A DNA stretch of 64,000 bases from Segetibacter koreensis DSM 18137 (GCF_000374045.1 NZ_KB893327.1:41216-105215); one strand, 5' to 3'; positions 18,499-28,041 are shown, numbered from the stretch's first letter. Notes: generated from the letters alone by a model not told the origin. Program-made: numbers and translations.

Positions 18499-19335
18499 TT
18501 AGTTTTTTATAAAAAATTCTTTAACGGTCAATGAAATTTCATGAGGTGCCTTTTTATCCGGCCCAAAATGATCAAGGTTATAAAACTCCTTTACCTCTGA
18601 TGATGGTAATATGTCAGAAAGCGCAGCGATTGCTTTATTAACCCATTTGAGGCCAGTTTTACCGCCATACATAAGCAATACGCCTGCTGAAATTTGTTCA
18701 TAGTTTTTGTAGGTGTTATCCTTTCGAGCAACTTCTTTGTGTTCTTTTAAATTCTCTTCAAGTAAACTGAACATTTGTTTTAGTTCTTGTTTCGGAATAA
18801 AAAAAGGTAACATTAATTTCATTACCCAATGGGGTGTTTTTTGAGCTTTTTCAGGACCGGCAGCAATTGAGAATGTAGCAAATGCATCTAAATGTTTTTT
18901 TTTGTCAATGGCGTTTTTGTATGAAGGTATCCACGACATTGAAATAGAGCCATCAATCGACACCGCAGGCTCGTAGAGGGCAATTCGTAAAAAATGGTCA
19001 TTATTTCTGGCAACTTCAAGAGCAATTAAACCGCCATAGCTATGTCCAAATAAATATTGGGCTCTAGCTTTTTCCCTTACGGCAAGAACGTCCTCACACT
19101 CTTTGTTAATACCGTAATCATCACCTTGTGGGCCACTCAAGCCTCGTCCCCGCCTTTCAATCGTGTAAACCGTAAAGTTCTTGCTTAGGTATTCGGCAAG
19201 TACATTATAGTTGTTTGCAATTGATAACACGCCTGGAATAATAATCAGTCCAGGCCCACTACCATTAACTTGATAACTTACTATCGTGCCATCCTTTGAT
19301 TTTATCTGTCCTACAGACTGAGATTGATTTTCCAT
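18499..19335 (-). CDS. Alpha/beta hydrolase
   Basis: 278 residues from ATG 19335 (MENQSQSVGQIKSKDGTIVS). The nucleophile elbow GHSYGG is at 97-102 (Ser99), with an oxyanion-hole region PGLIIIPG and a catalytic His in NLDHFGPD. An upstream ATG at 19524 would add a basic 63-residue stretch with no family resemblance; that stretch could be a remnant. Substrate unknown. It shares the strand with a pseudogene of another hydrolase upstream. Confidence 0.82.
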   Translation of the reverse strand: MENQSQSVGQIKSKDGTIVSYQVNGSGPGLIIIPGVLSIANNYNVLAEYLSKNFTVYTIERRGRGLSGPQGDDYGINKECEDVLAVREKARAQYLFGHSYGGLIALEVARNNDHFLRIALYEPAVSIDGSISMSWIPSYKNAIDKKKHLDAFATFSIAAGPEKAQKTPHWVMKLMLPFFIPKQELKQMFSLLEENLKEHKEVARKDNTYKNYEQISAGVLLMYGGKTGLKWVNKAIAALSDILPSSEVKEFYNLDHFGPDKKAPHEISLTVKEFFIKN

Positions 19336-19525
19336 TCTGACGCTCATTCTTTTTTTATTGATGCTTTGGAAGTGGGGTTTTAAGTAATACTGGTTGTCTT
19401 TTACCCGTTTATTAACGTTTTCCTCGCTCCAAACTCTTTGACATTGCCTCCGCACATTATTACGATTAAAAGCACCTCTATCATAACACAATTCTATTGC
19501 CATTTTATTAAGAGAATTGTGCATC

Positions 19526-19948
19526 CTATCTCTGTCGTCGAGGGAAACAAAAGCTTATTGCATGTTTATCGTAAAAACTTAGAACCGCTCTGTTGAAAGT
19601 GGAAGGTTGTTCCATATTTGGCATGTGTCCAGCTTCCGTTATTACTACAAATGTTGCGTCTTCAAACTGCTATGCAATATTTCTCATCTCTTCCTCCGTC
19701 GTAAAAGCGTCGGCCACTCCAACGAGTACCATAACGTGTACGCTGATACTTTTTAGATAATCCAGGTTATTACGCCTTCTTGCTCTTCCAAGGTGCGAAG
19801 CCGCCGCATCGGCCTTTGCTGTGTTGACCATCATTTGATGCAAATGCTGATAAACGTCCTTTTTGCTACCTACTGTATTCGGGTGCAAGTATTTTGTAAT
19901 GGTTTCATCAGTATGCCTTGTTATGATGATTACCTCTGCCATGTGCAT
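19526..19948 (-). pseudogene. Alpha/beta hydrolase, C-terminal fragment with nonsense codon
   Basis: The frame from 19948 reads HQMMVNTAKADAAASHLGRA and VHVMVLVGVADAFTTEEEM. An in-frame TAG at about 19670 follows, and then the same frame continues FVVITEAGHMPNMEQPSTFN to 19526. The catalytic Asp (VGVADAF) and His (EAGHMPN) regions are both recognisable. The N-terminal half with the nucleophile is absent. It is broken in two ways. Confidence 0.75.
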
Positions 19949-20059
19949 TGTTTACTGTTCGTTGTTAAAACTATTTTTCGTTTCCGGATGATAAATACAG
20001 CATTGCTACTGAAAATAATACTAAGCAGTTTGTGACTTATGCCTGTTGTTCAAATCATA

Positions 20060-20374
20060 TTAGACTTCTATGGTGTCAAATAAGTAAATTTGGATATCAT
20101 CATTATTTGGCGCTAAAATCTTTCTGTCTAAAGCACACTTTTGCCCTACTTCAGAGGAAAAAGCCTTCTTAATGTCTTCCATTGAGTCAAAATATAAATT
20201 TGCTACCAAATAAGTATCAGAGTGTCCTGTTGGCGATATAATTGGGGCCTTGCTGATTTCGTATTTTTTTAGTTCAGGCAATTGCTTGGCTAAAGGAATA
20301 TGTACATTAAAATAATGTTGTTCAAATATTTCCTTGTCTTTCGGATTTCTATAAATCACAGTCATTTTTGCCAT
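20060..20374 (-). CDS. EthD-domain protein
   Basis: 104 residues of the dimeric alpha/beta-barrel type. MAKMTVIYRNPKDKEIFEQH is followed by YFNVHIPLAKQLPELKKYE, where the H and P match the EthD signature. Family members handle small aromatic or ether compounds, often as helper proteins. A truncated second EthD start lies immediately upstream at 20438-20487, and another broken EthD copy is at 22861-23195. Confidence 0.82.
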   Translation of the reverse strand: MAKMTVIYRNPKDKEIFEQHYFNVHIPLAKQLPELKKYEISKAPIISPTGHSDTYLVANLYFDSMEDIKKAFSSEVGQKCALDRKILAPNNDDIQIYLFDTIEV

Positions 20375-20437
20375 TTTTCATTTTTTGGTGTTTGTATAAA
20401 TTTGATTCTAACACAGTTTATCTCCAGACCGTTGAAC

Positions 20438-20487
20438 GGATAAAAAATTATGCAGCACAACAGACGAGATGAATTGTTACTTTCCAT
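20438..20487 (-). pseudogene. Five-prime remnant of an EthD-type gene
   Basis: The translation MESNNSSRLLCCIIFYP matches the start of the broken EthD gene at 23195 (MESNNSSPLFCWTVLYP). Only about 17 codons remain. Confidence 0.6.
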
Positions 20488-20555
20488 TTTCTAATGTTTT
20501 TCTTTCTACCAATCTTTTAATTTGAAGCCAATTATAAAAATTATTCCGTTTTATT

Positions 20556-20879
20556 TTATATGTGATAATACAATTCATGTATAATCTCGCAGTGGATTGA
20601 ATTTTCGTCAAACCGATGCAGTAACTCTTTGGCTTTTGCCGGCACATAGGCAAGTTCATAATTATCTCCTGCAAACTGCTTTACTGCCTCAAGTTTATCA
20701 AACAACATAATTGTTGTAAACTCCACCTCAGTTTCGAGTTGCCTTTTCAAAAGTTGAATGCCCACATATCCTTTCACTTGCTTTTCTTCTATGGAAGTAA
20801 ATACTTCTTGCTTAAGCAGCCTTTCATAAGCGGGTGCATTAGAGAGAGTGGTGTAACCGTGCCAAATTCTTGCTATCAT
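20556..20879 (-). CDS. Antibiotic-biosynthesis-monooxygenase-like (ABM) protein
   Basis: 107 residues beginning MIARIWHGYTTLSNAPAYER and continuing with GIQLLKRQLETEVEFTTIML. This is the ferredoxin-like ABM/Dabb fold with the conserved start R-I-W-H-G. These small dimeric proteins act as cofactor-free monooxygenases or heme-degrading enzymes; the substrate here is unknown. A paralogue is at 56606-56905. Confidence 0.8.
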   Translation of the reverse strand: MIARIWHGYTTLSNAPAYERLLKQEVFTSIEEKQVKGYVGIQLLKRQLETEVEFTTIMLFDKLEAVKQFAGDNYELAYVPAKAKELLHRFDENSIHCEIIHELYYHI

Positions 20880-21510
20880 TATTTGTAGTTTAACTGGTTT
20901 AACAATTGCAATTTGATATGATCCAACTTGTGTGTTAAAAAACCTGAGCTCAAAACTTCATTTTTGTATCCGCTTAAGTTCCTTAGTCCGCCCGTACATG
21001 ATTAAGATAGATGTCGTTCGTAATAATCACTTTCTTACTTTTCTCCCAAACGAATTCTTACATTCACATTAAAATTTTTAAAGAGGCAGGCATAGAAATA
21101 CCCGCCGTTGCGCATTTATTAAATGCACATGAGAATTTTATAAGAAGCAACCGGAAACAATCTCAATTATTCTTAACGAAATTCAAGGATAATAATAAAA
21201 GTGTTCGGCATAAATCCACGAATAACTGTTTAAGCCTTATATAAAACAGGTATGTTGGCAGGAAGGCTGAATAAAGCGCTATTCACCGACACCTATGAAT
21301 CGTTTGAAGAATAGCAGTAATCCATTCCGTTAAGCTACTGCCACTGTATTTACTATTGTATTTCATATTTTAGGCATCAACGAAATAGAGGCTGGGTTAA
21401 CAGATGTTCTTACCTAGTTTAACAGCCAGCTGTTTTATTACCTTTAATCCCTAAGAAAGCGCAGTCACAAACACAATGACAAATCACTTCGCAATCAAAA
21501 ATTTTTCAAA
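20880..21510. other. Long non-coding stretch
   Basis: A 77-codon frame at 21011-21244 (MSFVIITFLLFSQTNSYIHI) is unrecognised and probably spurious. No other feature is seen. Confidence 0.4.
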
Positions 21511-21909
21511 ATGACTGCTATTAATCCCTACATTGGCTTTAACGGAAAATGCTGGGAGGCATAAGGAGTGCCTGGGTAGTGAGCTCGAGCTTAAGGAGGT
21601 GCCTGGTTCGCCTTCCGAACAATTTCAAGGTGACGGCAAAGACAAAATCCTGCACTCTTCGTTAACAATAGACGGCTTGCAAATTCTGACGGGTTCTGAC
21701 ATGACTGATATGGATGGCTATACGAAAGGTAATAAAATTTCTCTTGCTCTTAATTGTAATAGAGAGCCAGAAATCTTTAGCGTGTTTGAGAAATTAGGTA
21801 AAGGGGGCAGGGTATCCACGCCTTTAAAAGAAGTGTTTTGGGAGGCATATTCGGTACGCTGGTAGATAAATTTGGTATTAAATGGATGTTGAATTTTAAT
21901 AAGAATTAA
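21511..21909 (+). pseudogene. VOC (PhnB-like) family gene with two frameshifts
   Basis: The start frame at 21511 gives MTAINPYIGFNGKCWEA and ends at once. A second frame continues with KDKILHSSLTIDGLQILTGS and GGRVSTPLKEVFWEAY. A third finishes FGTLVDKFGIKWMLNFNKN with TAA at 21907. Put together, the pieces give a full-length PhnB-like glyoxalase-fold protein. The reading frame is lost twice, but the sequence is otherwise well conserved. Confidence 0.8.
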
Positions 21910-21954
21910 AAAGAATAAAGGAAGAAAAGTTCCTCACGCTCTCAGAGAGAGTAG

Positions 21955-22149
21955 TTGGTGGCCTCGCTCCTCGAATTAGAAAATGACGGCTTGCTTGGAA
22001 GGATAGTATTTGCAGAGTTTTCATTCCACGTTGGATATAAAGTTACAGATTTGGAATTGTCACTAAAAACAGTGTTAATGGGTGAGTTAAACATGATTAA
22101 AAGACTGGAGGAGTATTTTGAGAACCGAGGTATTACATCAGGACCTTAA
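21955..22149 (+). pseudogene. HxlR-family regulator remnant
   Basis: The stretch LLELENDGLLGRIVFAEFSF, then GYKVTDLELSLKTVLM, corresponds to the wing and final helix of HxlR winged-helix regulators. The recognition helix upstream is out of frame, and the usual start is gone. An intact member of the family is at 37524-37916. Confidence 0.6.
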
Positions 22150-22161
22150 ACATGAATCGGA

Positions 22162-22557
22162 ATGAAACAACAAATTGTACATATTGCGTTAATCGTCGAT
22201 GATTATGATGAGGCGATAAAGTTTTATACAGAGAAACTCAATTTTAATCTGTTGGAGGATACGCCACAAAGTGAAACAAAAAGATGGGTACTTGTTGCGC
22301 CTAAGGGATCAGAAGAATGTTGGCTGTTGCTTGCAAAAGCAGTAGGGAATGAACAAAGAAGTAGGGTAGGCGATCAAACAGGAGGCAGAGTCTTTCTTTT
22401 TTTAAAAACGGATGATTTTTGGAGAGATTATTCCTCTATGCGGGATAAGGGAGTAAAGTTTATCAGGGAGCCAAAGACAGAAGGATATGGAATAGTAGCT
22501 GTTTTTGCAGACTTATATGGCAACCTGTGGGATTTAGTAGAATTAACGAACCGGTGA
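22162..22557 (+). CDS. VOC-family (glyoxalase/bleomycin-resistance-type) protein
   Basis: 131 residues with two beta-alpha-beta-beta-beta units. Putative metal or substrate residues are in HIALIVDDYDEAIKFYTEKL and in the terminal FADLYGNLWDLVEL. Start ATG 22162. Family members isomerise, cleave or sequester small electrophiles or antibiotics; the specific substrate cannot be told. It follows a degraded VOC and HxlR pair, possibly a reduced resistance module. Confidence 0.88.
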   Translation: MKQQIVHIALIVDDYDEAIKFYTEKLNFNLLEDTPQSETKRWVLVAPKGSEECWLLLAKAVGNEQRSRVGDQTGGRVFLFLKTDDFWRDYSSMRDKGVKFIREPKTEGYGIVAVFADLYGNLWDLVELTNR

Positions 22558-22860
22558 ATAAAAAAGATCAGAAAACTATAGCTTGATCAATTACGACATC
22601 ATTTGATAATATAAGGAATTACACATTTCCGCGGCTAAAATATTATAAGTCATTTTTTCTTGTAAAAGAATTTTGGAAGTTCTTTTTAGTATTGACAAAT
22701 TAATTCCCAAACAAAATCGATCTTGGCAAGAGATATGTGTAGAAAGAGTACCAACAAGCAAAAATATAAACTTACTTACTTCTATTACTTATTGAAAATG
22801 TTGACACAGATTTTCTTGTGAAATAGATCTAAAGTATTACTTGATTGCTGTTTTTCTTTG
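22558..22860. other. Intergenic stretch
   Basis: No gene or signal is recognised. Confidence 0.4.
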
Positions 22861-23195
22861 TCAATCTATTACTTGATCAAGCTGTCTAATTGATTGTATA
22901 TCTGTAAATGCAGAGATTTTCACCATTAGCGCTCTCATTCTTTCATCGGCCATTGATGCTCGAAATTTTTCACGTGAAGTTACCCAAATGTTTATGATAC
23001 AAACAAAGTTTGGGACTATAGCTCCGGAGTTGCTAAACCTTTCCGCACTTCATATCTAACGCAGTTATCACCAAGTATTTCTACATATTCGGGGAGTAGC
23101 GTTTTTGAATAAAGTTCAAAATCAAATGACGTACCTTCCTTGCTTGGGTATAGTACCGTCCAGCAGAATAATGGAGACGAGTTGTTACTTTCCAT
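22861..23195 (-). pseudogene. EthD-domain gene with frameshift
   Basis: The first part from ATG 23195 reads MESNNSSPLFCWTVLYPSKE and stops at about 23016. After a shift the second part, INIWVTSREKFRASMADERM, ends at the TGA at 22861. The two halves align with N- and C-terminal parts of EthD proteins. An upstream frame to 23267 would add 24 residues of no recognised origin. Confidence 0.7.
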
Positions 23196-23303
23196 TTTGT
23201 TACTAATTACTTTTTTACTTGCTTGTTTTTTAGCAATGACTTTTATGTTTTCCCCTAATATTAACAATCTTCAAAAACTTCTGACCTAACTCGGGCAAAC
23301 CAT

Positions 23304-23804
23304 TTAAGCTTTTCCTTCAATCAATAGCGTAACTGTTTTTTCAATACGTCTTTGTCTGGTTTCTGGTGTCTTGGCATCCTCTATGGGGATTACTAAACGA
23401 CGCTTATTGCTATAGGATAAACTTTCGAAATATTTTTTTGCATCTGGCTTCGCCTCAAGCGCTTTTTTAAGGTCGTCAGGAATAACAACTTCACGAGGCT
23501 CAGTATCTAGCTCTAGTTCTAAGTCTATTACTTCTCCGGCGTTCACGCCTGCATTTGTACGTACCTCTGCACTTACAGGAAGCATAAATTCTCCACCCAT
23601 CGATGCTATACTCGTTCTGTAGGTATGTCCTTTTATGTTAACGTGTATTTGCGGCTTCTTGCCTGCCCCAAGTTCTGTAATATTATTTTCCGGGATAACA
23701 AATCCTGTTGCGGTTTTACCTCTTAATTCTAATTGAGCCCGAAGCTTTATTTTGGAAGGCTGGTTTACAGGATTATGTCCTAAGGCTTCCATTTTTTTAG
23801 CCAT
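23304..23804 (-). CDS. DUF1905 / YdeI-OmpD-associated family protein
   Basis: 166 residues. The N-terminal DUF1905 barrel (about 15-100) includes LELRGKTATGFVIPENNITE. A C-terminal YdeI/OmpD-associated helix pair includes PDDLKKALEAKPDAKKYFES and the conserved YSNKRRLVIPIEDAKTPETR. The family is linked to bacteriocin protection in enterobacteria by name, but its mechanism is unknown. Start ATG 23804 was chosen; a longer frame adds a stretch with no homology. Confidence 0.85.
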   Translation of the reverse strand: MAKKMEALGHNPVNQPSKIKLRAQLELRGKTATGFVIPENNITELGAGKKPQIHVNIKGHTYRTSIASMGGEFMLPVSAEVRTNAGVNAGEVIDLELELDTEPREVVIPDDLKKALEAKPDAKKYFESLSYSNKRRLVIPIEDAKTPETRQRRIEKTVTLLIEGKA

Positions 23805-23886
23805 ACTTAATGTCTTTATAAGTTTAATACTAGTTATGACGTTTCGAACCGTTGTACGCGTACGATGGTGTGAGAGGTGCACTCCG

Positions 23887-25177
23887 TTAGTTACAACTAA
23901 CCGAGCTGTCCTCGATTAGCTGTTGTTTTTTCTCCGTTGTTAGTCTCTCTATGTTTTTGTTAATAGTCGCTTTGTCAGAAATTGATTTTGTAAGCTGCAA
24001 GGCTGTTTGAAAATGTTGTATGGCCTTTATATTGTCGAAATGGGTATAAAGATTGCCTAATAATGAATGATAAAAAAGATTATTATTAAAAGCTAATTTT
24101 TCAGCTTCAGTAATTGCTTTCTTTTTTCCATAAACTTTTGAAAAAGCAAAAATTCTGTTCAATGCAGCGGCTGGTGAATATTGCAATTGCAATAAAATAT
24201 TGTACAGCTCTAAAATATTCTCCCATTTTTTAAACTTGGTAGCTGTTGTATGCCAATAGGCAATTCTTGCTTCCAAATGATATGTGGAAATTTCATTTCC
24301 AGAACAAGCCTTGACTAAGTAATAATTTCCCCTGTCAATTAATTCTTTGTTCCAAAGATTTTTGTCTTGTTCGTCAAATAAAACGACCTCTTTCATTTCA
24401 TTAAATCTTGCGTCCAATCTGGAACTTTGAAAACACATTAAAGCCAGCAATGCATTTGTTTTTGCCGTGTTTGTTAACTGATTTTCAGTTAATATAAGGG
24501 TCAATCTAATTGCTTCCGCACAAACGTCTTTTCTAATAAGATTGTTGTTTGATTTTGAAGAATAGCCTTCATTAAAAAGTAGGTATAATGCAGTCAATAC
24601 ATTATCAAGCCTTTCCTGAATTTCAACTGGATTTAATTCCTGAAGTTTAAAATTTTCTTTACGTAAAATGTCCCTTGCCCGTAGTAGCCTTTTTTTAAAT
24701 CGTTTCTTTGTTACTTAAAAACGCGTTTGCAATTTCTTCTAGGCTAAAGCCGCAAAGATTTTGAAGTGCCAAACAAATTTGTCCTTCATTTGAATTTACT
24801 GGATTGCACACGGCAAAAATTATAGCTAATTGACTATCGCTGATAATTTGTTTTGTAAAATCAATAAACGACTCTTCATTTTGAATTTCTTCTGATTTAA
24901 TTTCAGTTGAAACCACTCGCTCAAAAAGAGCGTTTCGTTTTAGGTTGTCTTTAGTTTTATTTTTAGCTACTGTGTATAGCCAGGCTGTCGGGTTTTCAGG
25001 CAATCCATTAATACTCCATATTTCAGTTGCTTTCAAGAATGTTTCACTTACTATGTCTTCCGCAATTTCAATATGCTTTAAACCAAAAAGACGGCATAAA
25101 ACAGCCGTCATTTTGGAATATTCTGATCTAAATAAATGGGGTATTAACCCTGTTTCTTTTGAAAAACTGCTTGCCAT
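23887..25177 (-). pseudogene. ECF-type sigma factor (SigI/DUF6596-like) with frameshift
   Basis: The minus-strand N-terminal half (25177 to about 24700) holds sigma-70 region 2 (AEDIVSETFLKATEIW and WLYTVAKNK) and the start of region 4. It stops at TAA within ATTTAAAAAAAGG. A +1 shift there restores KKRLLRARDILRKENFKLQE and leads into the C-terminal extension (MTALYLLFNEGYSS to the end at 23887). Such sigma factors are usually encoded beside a YCII gene, as here at 25347. The shift may be a mutation, a sequencing error in the A-run, or less likely programmed recoding. Confidence 0.8.
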
Positions 25178-25346
25178 TATTCCTTTACATAATAAACTGT
25201 TTTCTAACTATTTTACCATTCCCAAAAGTAAAAATACCAGGTTTTTCGGCATTTTTGATTTCATTTTATTTATAGGTTTTACTCGTTAAAATTTTCAAAT
25301 TCACCAGATGAAAAAAATAGCCCCGTTTATAATAGGGCTAAATCAT

Positions 25347-25703
25347 TTAACTGTTGTCATCAGATGCTACTACAGCTCTAACTTCAACATTTCCGCCAAG
25401 TTGCAGGATCGGGCAACCACTGGCCATTTCAACAGCTTCATCAATATTCGCAGCTTTTACAACCGTGTAGCCATTGATGAACTCCTTAATTTCGGTGTAA
25501 GGACCATCCACTACTACATTGTTAGGCTTAACAGTTTTAGAGTTTGAGACAGATAATCTGCTACCCCTACTAACTAATTTGTTTTGAGCAGCTATACCGC
25601 CCATCCAATTCATCCAGTTGGTGAGACCTTCCTGCATTTGCTCGGGTGATGGTGTAAAGTCCGGATTGTTAGAAGTTCTGAAAACTAATACGAATTCTTT
25701 CAT
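25347..25703 (-). CDS. YCII-related protein
   Basis: 118 residues (MKEFVLVFRTSNNPDFTPSP; VVDGPYTEIKEFINGYTVVK; ASGCPILQLGGNVEVRAV). This is the DGPF/YCII family of ferredoxin-like fold, which occurs next to ECF sigma factors and may act as their sensor or partner. It lies upstream of the sigma factor remnant on the same strand, with a gap of about 170 bp. Function uncertain. Confidence 0.85.
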   Translation of the reverse strand: MKEFVLVFRTSNNPDFTPSPEQMQEGLTNWMNWMGGIAAQNKLVSRGSRLSVSNSKTVKPNNVVVDGPYTEIKEFINGYTVVKAANIDEAVEMASGCPILQLGGNVEVRAVVASDDNS

Positions 25704-25914
25704 TTTTTTAAAATTTTAATTTCTACACCATAATGACGATTGAAAGTCAAAGTAGGGGACAAGAAGGTATATATTTCTGTTGATATCATCTAATGTTAAT
25801 ATTATAACCTTTAATAATTTCATGTCCACCATTTTGTAACGCTGTTAATGTTTTCAAATGCTCCTGTAAAGGAGTATTTGCTACAATGCTTATTGATAAT
25901 CCTCTCTTTTCGTG

Positions 25915-26412
25915 TTATCCTTTTTTTTCGATTTTTTTGACAATATCTTCTTCAAACACATTCGATCCGGCTTTTTGGATAGGCTGTCCTTTACCGATGG
26001 TGATTAGGCTGTGTAAACTTTGTTGTACATAGTGAGTCCACGCATTTGAACAAATATCAAAACATTCATATCCGGGAACTAAACCCAATTGAGTGAATTG
26101 GAGTTGTGTTTTATTGTCCTTCTCAGTGATCTCGAAAATAATTTTATTGCCCTTCCATTCGTTTTTGTCCTCAATAAATTTGATATAGTTGTCCAGTACC
26201 AGCCAAACGACTTTTTGGTTTGGAATCACTTCAATTAATTTCATTTTGGCAATGTGAACGTCTTTGTAATGATAGGTAAACTCATCATTAAGTTTCTTTG
26301 TACTGCCTTCAATTTCTTCTGACCACCATCCCCGAACATCAATTACTGCTTTGAATACTTCTTCCGGTGTTTTGTCAACTATAAGGGTAGTAGTAAAATC
26401 TGTTTTTATCAT
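25915..26412 (-). CDS. SRPBCC (AHSA1-like) domain protein
   Basis: 165 residues from ATG 26412. MIKTDFTTTLIVDKTPEEVF and VWLVLDNYIKFIEDKNEWKG mark the START-like fold. A longer frame to 26469 adds 19 residues of no family likeness. The fold binds hydrophobic ligands in a cavity. It is the last of a four-gene minus-strand cluster (27843 to 25915) opposite a GlxA regulator. Its closest relative is the gene at 27415. Confidence 0.85.
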   Translation of the reverse strand: MIKTDFTTTLIVDKTPEEVFKAVIDVRGWWSEEIEGSTKKLNDEFTYHYKDVHIAKMKLIEVIPNQKVVWLVLDNYIKFIEDKNEWKGNKIIFEITEKDNKTQLQFTQLGLVPGYECFDICSNAWTHYVQQSLHSLITIGKGQPIQKAGSNVFEEDIVKKIEKKG

Positions 26413-26559
26413 TGGTATATTTTTTATATTTTTTTGCGTATCATCTTTGCAAAAAGTCAGACTTCTCACTACTATTAGAAAGTAGATAGTTATCTGATTT
26501 CCTGTTATTTATTGAAATATTACCTATTCTGGAGTGTAAAATGTTTTAGAATAGTTTTC

Positions 26560-26937
26560 TCAATAGAAGAATTGCTCTAACACAATCTGACCGTCTTTCA
26601 CCTCGTAGATCATTATTTCGTTAATTTGTATTCTTCCCAATCCTTGTACGGTAATATCCACCTCTCTTCCGACTGCAAAATGATTTCCTGCCACAACAGG
26701 TTCAGTAGTATGAAGCCAGTGAGCAGCCTCAACTCGCGCCACCCAATCTTCGCCTTTTTTACGGACCGAAGTTTTGCCTTCTGCATACCTAAAATATTGA
26801 GAATTGGGAGGGTCAATACTCCTGATGTTGTTTGCAAAGAGTTCGTCCTCGATTACAAACCACTTTTCTTGCTGTGCCAGCTCATTAAATCGTGCTGCAA
26901 CTTCCACGGTTGTCATTACCTTTTTTGTTGGTGTCAT
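26560..26937 (-). CDS. SnoaL/NTF2-like protein
   Basis: 125 residues of the NTF2-like cone fold: ARFNELAQQEKWFVIEDELF, HWLHTTEPVVAGNHFAVGRE, and the final DGQIVLEQFFY strand. Such proteins bind or isomerise small polyketide- or steroid-like molecules; the substrate is unknown. It belongs to the minus-strand SRPBCC cluster. Confidence 0.85.
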   Translation of the reverse strand: MTPTKKVMTTVEVAARFNELAQQEKWFVIEDELFANNIRSIDPPNSQYFRYAEGKTSVRKKGEDWVARVEAAHWLHTTEPVVAGNHFAVGREVDITVQGLGRIQINEIMIYEVKDGQIVLEQFFY

Positions 26938-26967
26938 TGCTAAGGTTATTTTTTAGAATAATGATTT

Positions 26968-27378
26968 TTAAGACGGCGTTCCTATACCGGTTTCGCAAAA
27001 TAATTTTAGACTTGTCATAAATCGTCCCCAGTCATAATTACAACTGGCAAACATATCTGTAACTTCCCGCCAGCCGGAATGAGCAAACCGCAAAAGGGTT
27101 CGTCCATCTTTTTCTTCCAATTCAAATGAAATATTTGTGTCAATCCATTCTTCAATAGAATTGATACATTGCCATACAACTTTTTTGTTGGGAGTAAGAG
27201 TAGTTACTATCATTTCGTTTCGGAAATTTCCAAAAGTAAATGTGTTAACAAATCCTACTTCTGGCTTCGCCGTGGTTTGTTTAGCCCACCAGTTTGAAAG
27301 GCCTTCCTGGTTAGTAATAGCTTTATAAATTTCTTGGGGTGTAGCTTTTATAACTACATTATGCCTGATGTCTGCCAT
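26968..27378 (-). CDS. SRPBCC (AHSA1-like) domain protein
   Basis: 136 residues: MADIRHNVVIKATPQEIYKA, ITNQEGLSNWWAKQT, ISFELEEKDGRTLLRFAHSG. It is a complete START-like AHSA1 domain. It sits between the SnoaL-like gene (30 bp away) and the 27415 paralogue (36 bp away), so co-transcription is likely. Its divergence from the neighbour paralogues suggests distinct ligands. Confidence 0.87.
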   Translation of the reverse strand: MADIRHNVVIKATPQEIYKAITNQEGLSNWWAKQTTAKPEVGFVNTFTFGNFRNEMIVTTLTPNKKVVWQCINSIEEWIDTNISFELEEKDGRTLLRFAHSGWREVTDMFASCNYDWGRFMTSLKLFCETGIGTPS

Positions 27379-27414
27379 GCTTCTATCTTTTTATTGTTGT
27401 TGATTCATTTATGT

Positions 27415-27843
27415 TTATGCTAATGTTTTCTCCAGTTTTTCCAAATAATTTGTCCAGGCACCTGAACACCCACCATAACATTCAATTTTGGGAACTAATC
27501 CTACATGCGAAAAGACGATTTTAGTTTTCTTATCCTGTTTAAAAAATTCAAAACTAATTTTAGTCCCTGTCCATTCGCTTTTGTTAAGAAGAGAAGTGAG
27601 ATTACTATCTGTTACAAGCCAGACGATTTTTTTATCAGGAATGAATTTTATTAATTTTTGTTTTGAATAATGAGCGCCACCTCCGGCACGAAACGTAAAC
27701 TCTTCATTAAGTTGATCCGTGCTTCCTTCAATTTCTTCCGAATACAATCCTAACCACCATCCCCGAACATTTTTGATGAAATTAAAAGCTTCTTCAGGAG
27801 TTATGTCAACTAATAGCGTTTTGGTAAAATCTTGATCTTTCAT
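27415..27843 (-). CDS. SRPBCC (AHSA1-like) domain protein
   Basis: 142 residues with DITPEEAFNFIKNVRGWWLG, IPDKKIVWLVTDSNLTSLLN and FSHVGLVPKIECYGGCSGAW. The middle shares VVWLV/IVWLV and GLVP patterns with the 25915 gene, so they are close paralogues. It is the first gene of the minus-strand cluster, preceded by a -7 box at 27941. Confidence 0.88.
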   Translation of the reverse strand: MKDQDFTKTLLVDITPEEAFNFIKNVRGWWLGLYSEEIEGSTDQLNEEFTFRAGGGAHYSKQKLIKFIPDKKIVWLVTDSNLTSLLNKSEWTGTKISFEFFKQDKKTKIVFSHVGLVPKIECYGGCSGAWTNYLEKLEKTLA

Positions 27844-27940
27844 TCTTTTGCTTTTTGTTTTTTGAATTTTATTTCACAATCATTCCGGAAGTCAGGGTAA
27901 AAATGGTTCCGGTTATTTCACTGTTGTAAACTTTATGCAA

Positions 27941-27948
27941 CAAAAGTA
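27941..27948 (-). promoter_or_regulatory. -7 box of the SRPBCC cluster
   Basis: On the minus strand this reads TACTTTTG, matching TAnnTTTG, 98 bp before the start at 27843. Confidence 0.45.
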
Positions 27949-27980
27949 TTGTCTAAATACTAATGAGGCGGGGTGCAAAA

Positions 27981-28027
27981 TGGACTTTGTAGTGGGTTGA
28001 ATTGGACAATATGAATTGTTATCTTTG
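27981..28027 (+). promoter_or_regulatory. Promoter and direct-repeat operator of GlxA gene 1
   Basis: TGGAC occurs at 27981 and 28003, exactly 22 bp apart. The second copy is 17 bp before the -7 box TATCTTTG (28020-28027). The expected transcript start gives a leader of about 10 bases. The layout matches the region before the GlxA gene at 34080. Confidence 0.5.
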
Positions 28028-28041
28028 CCAAAAGAATATTA

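Noticed and set aside
19336..19524. 63-residue N-terminal extension of the hydrolase
   Set aside because: Composition differs from the hydrolase; the family start fits ATG 19335.
21011..21244. 77-codon plus-strand frame
   Set aside because: No homology, poor context; likely chance in AT-rich DNA.
23887..25177. Programmed frameshifting in the sigma factor
   Set aside because: Kept only as a minor option; homopolymer errors or ordinary mutation explain it more simply.
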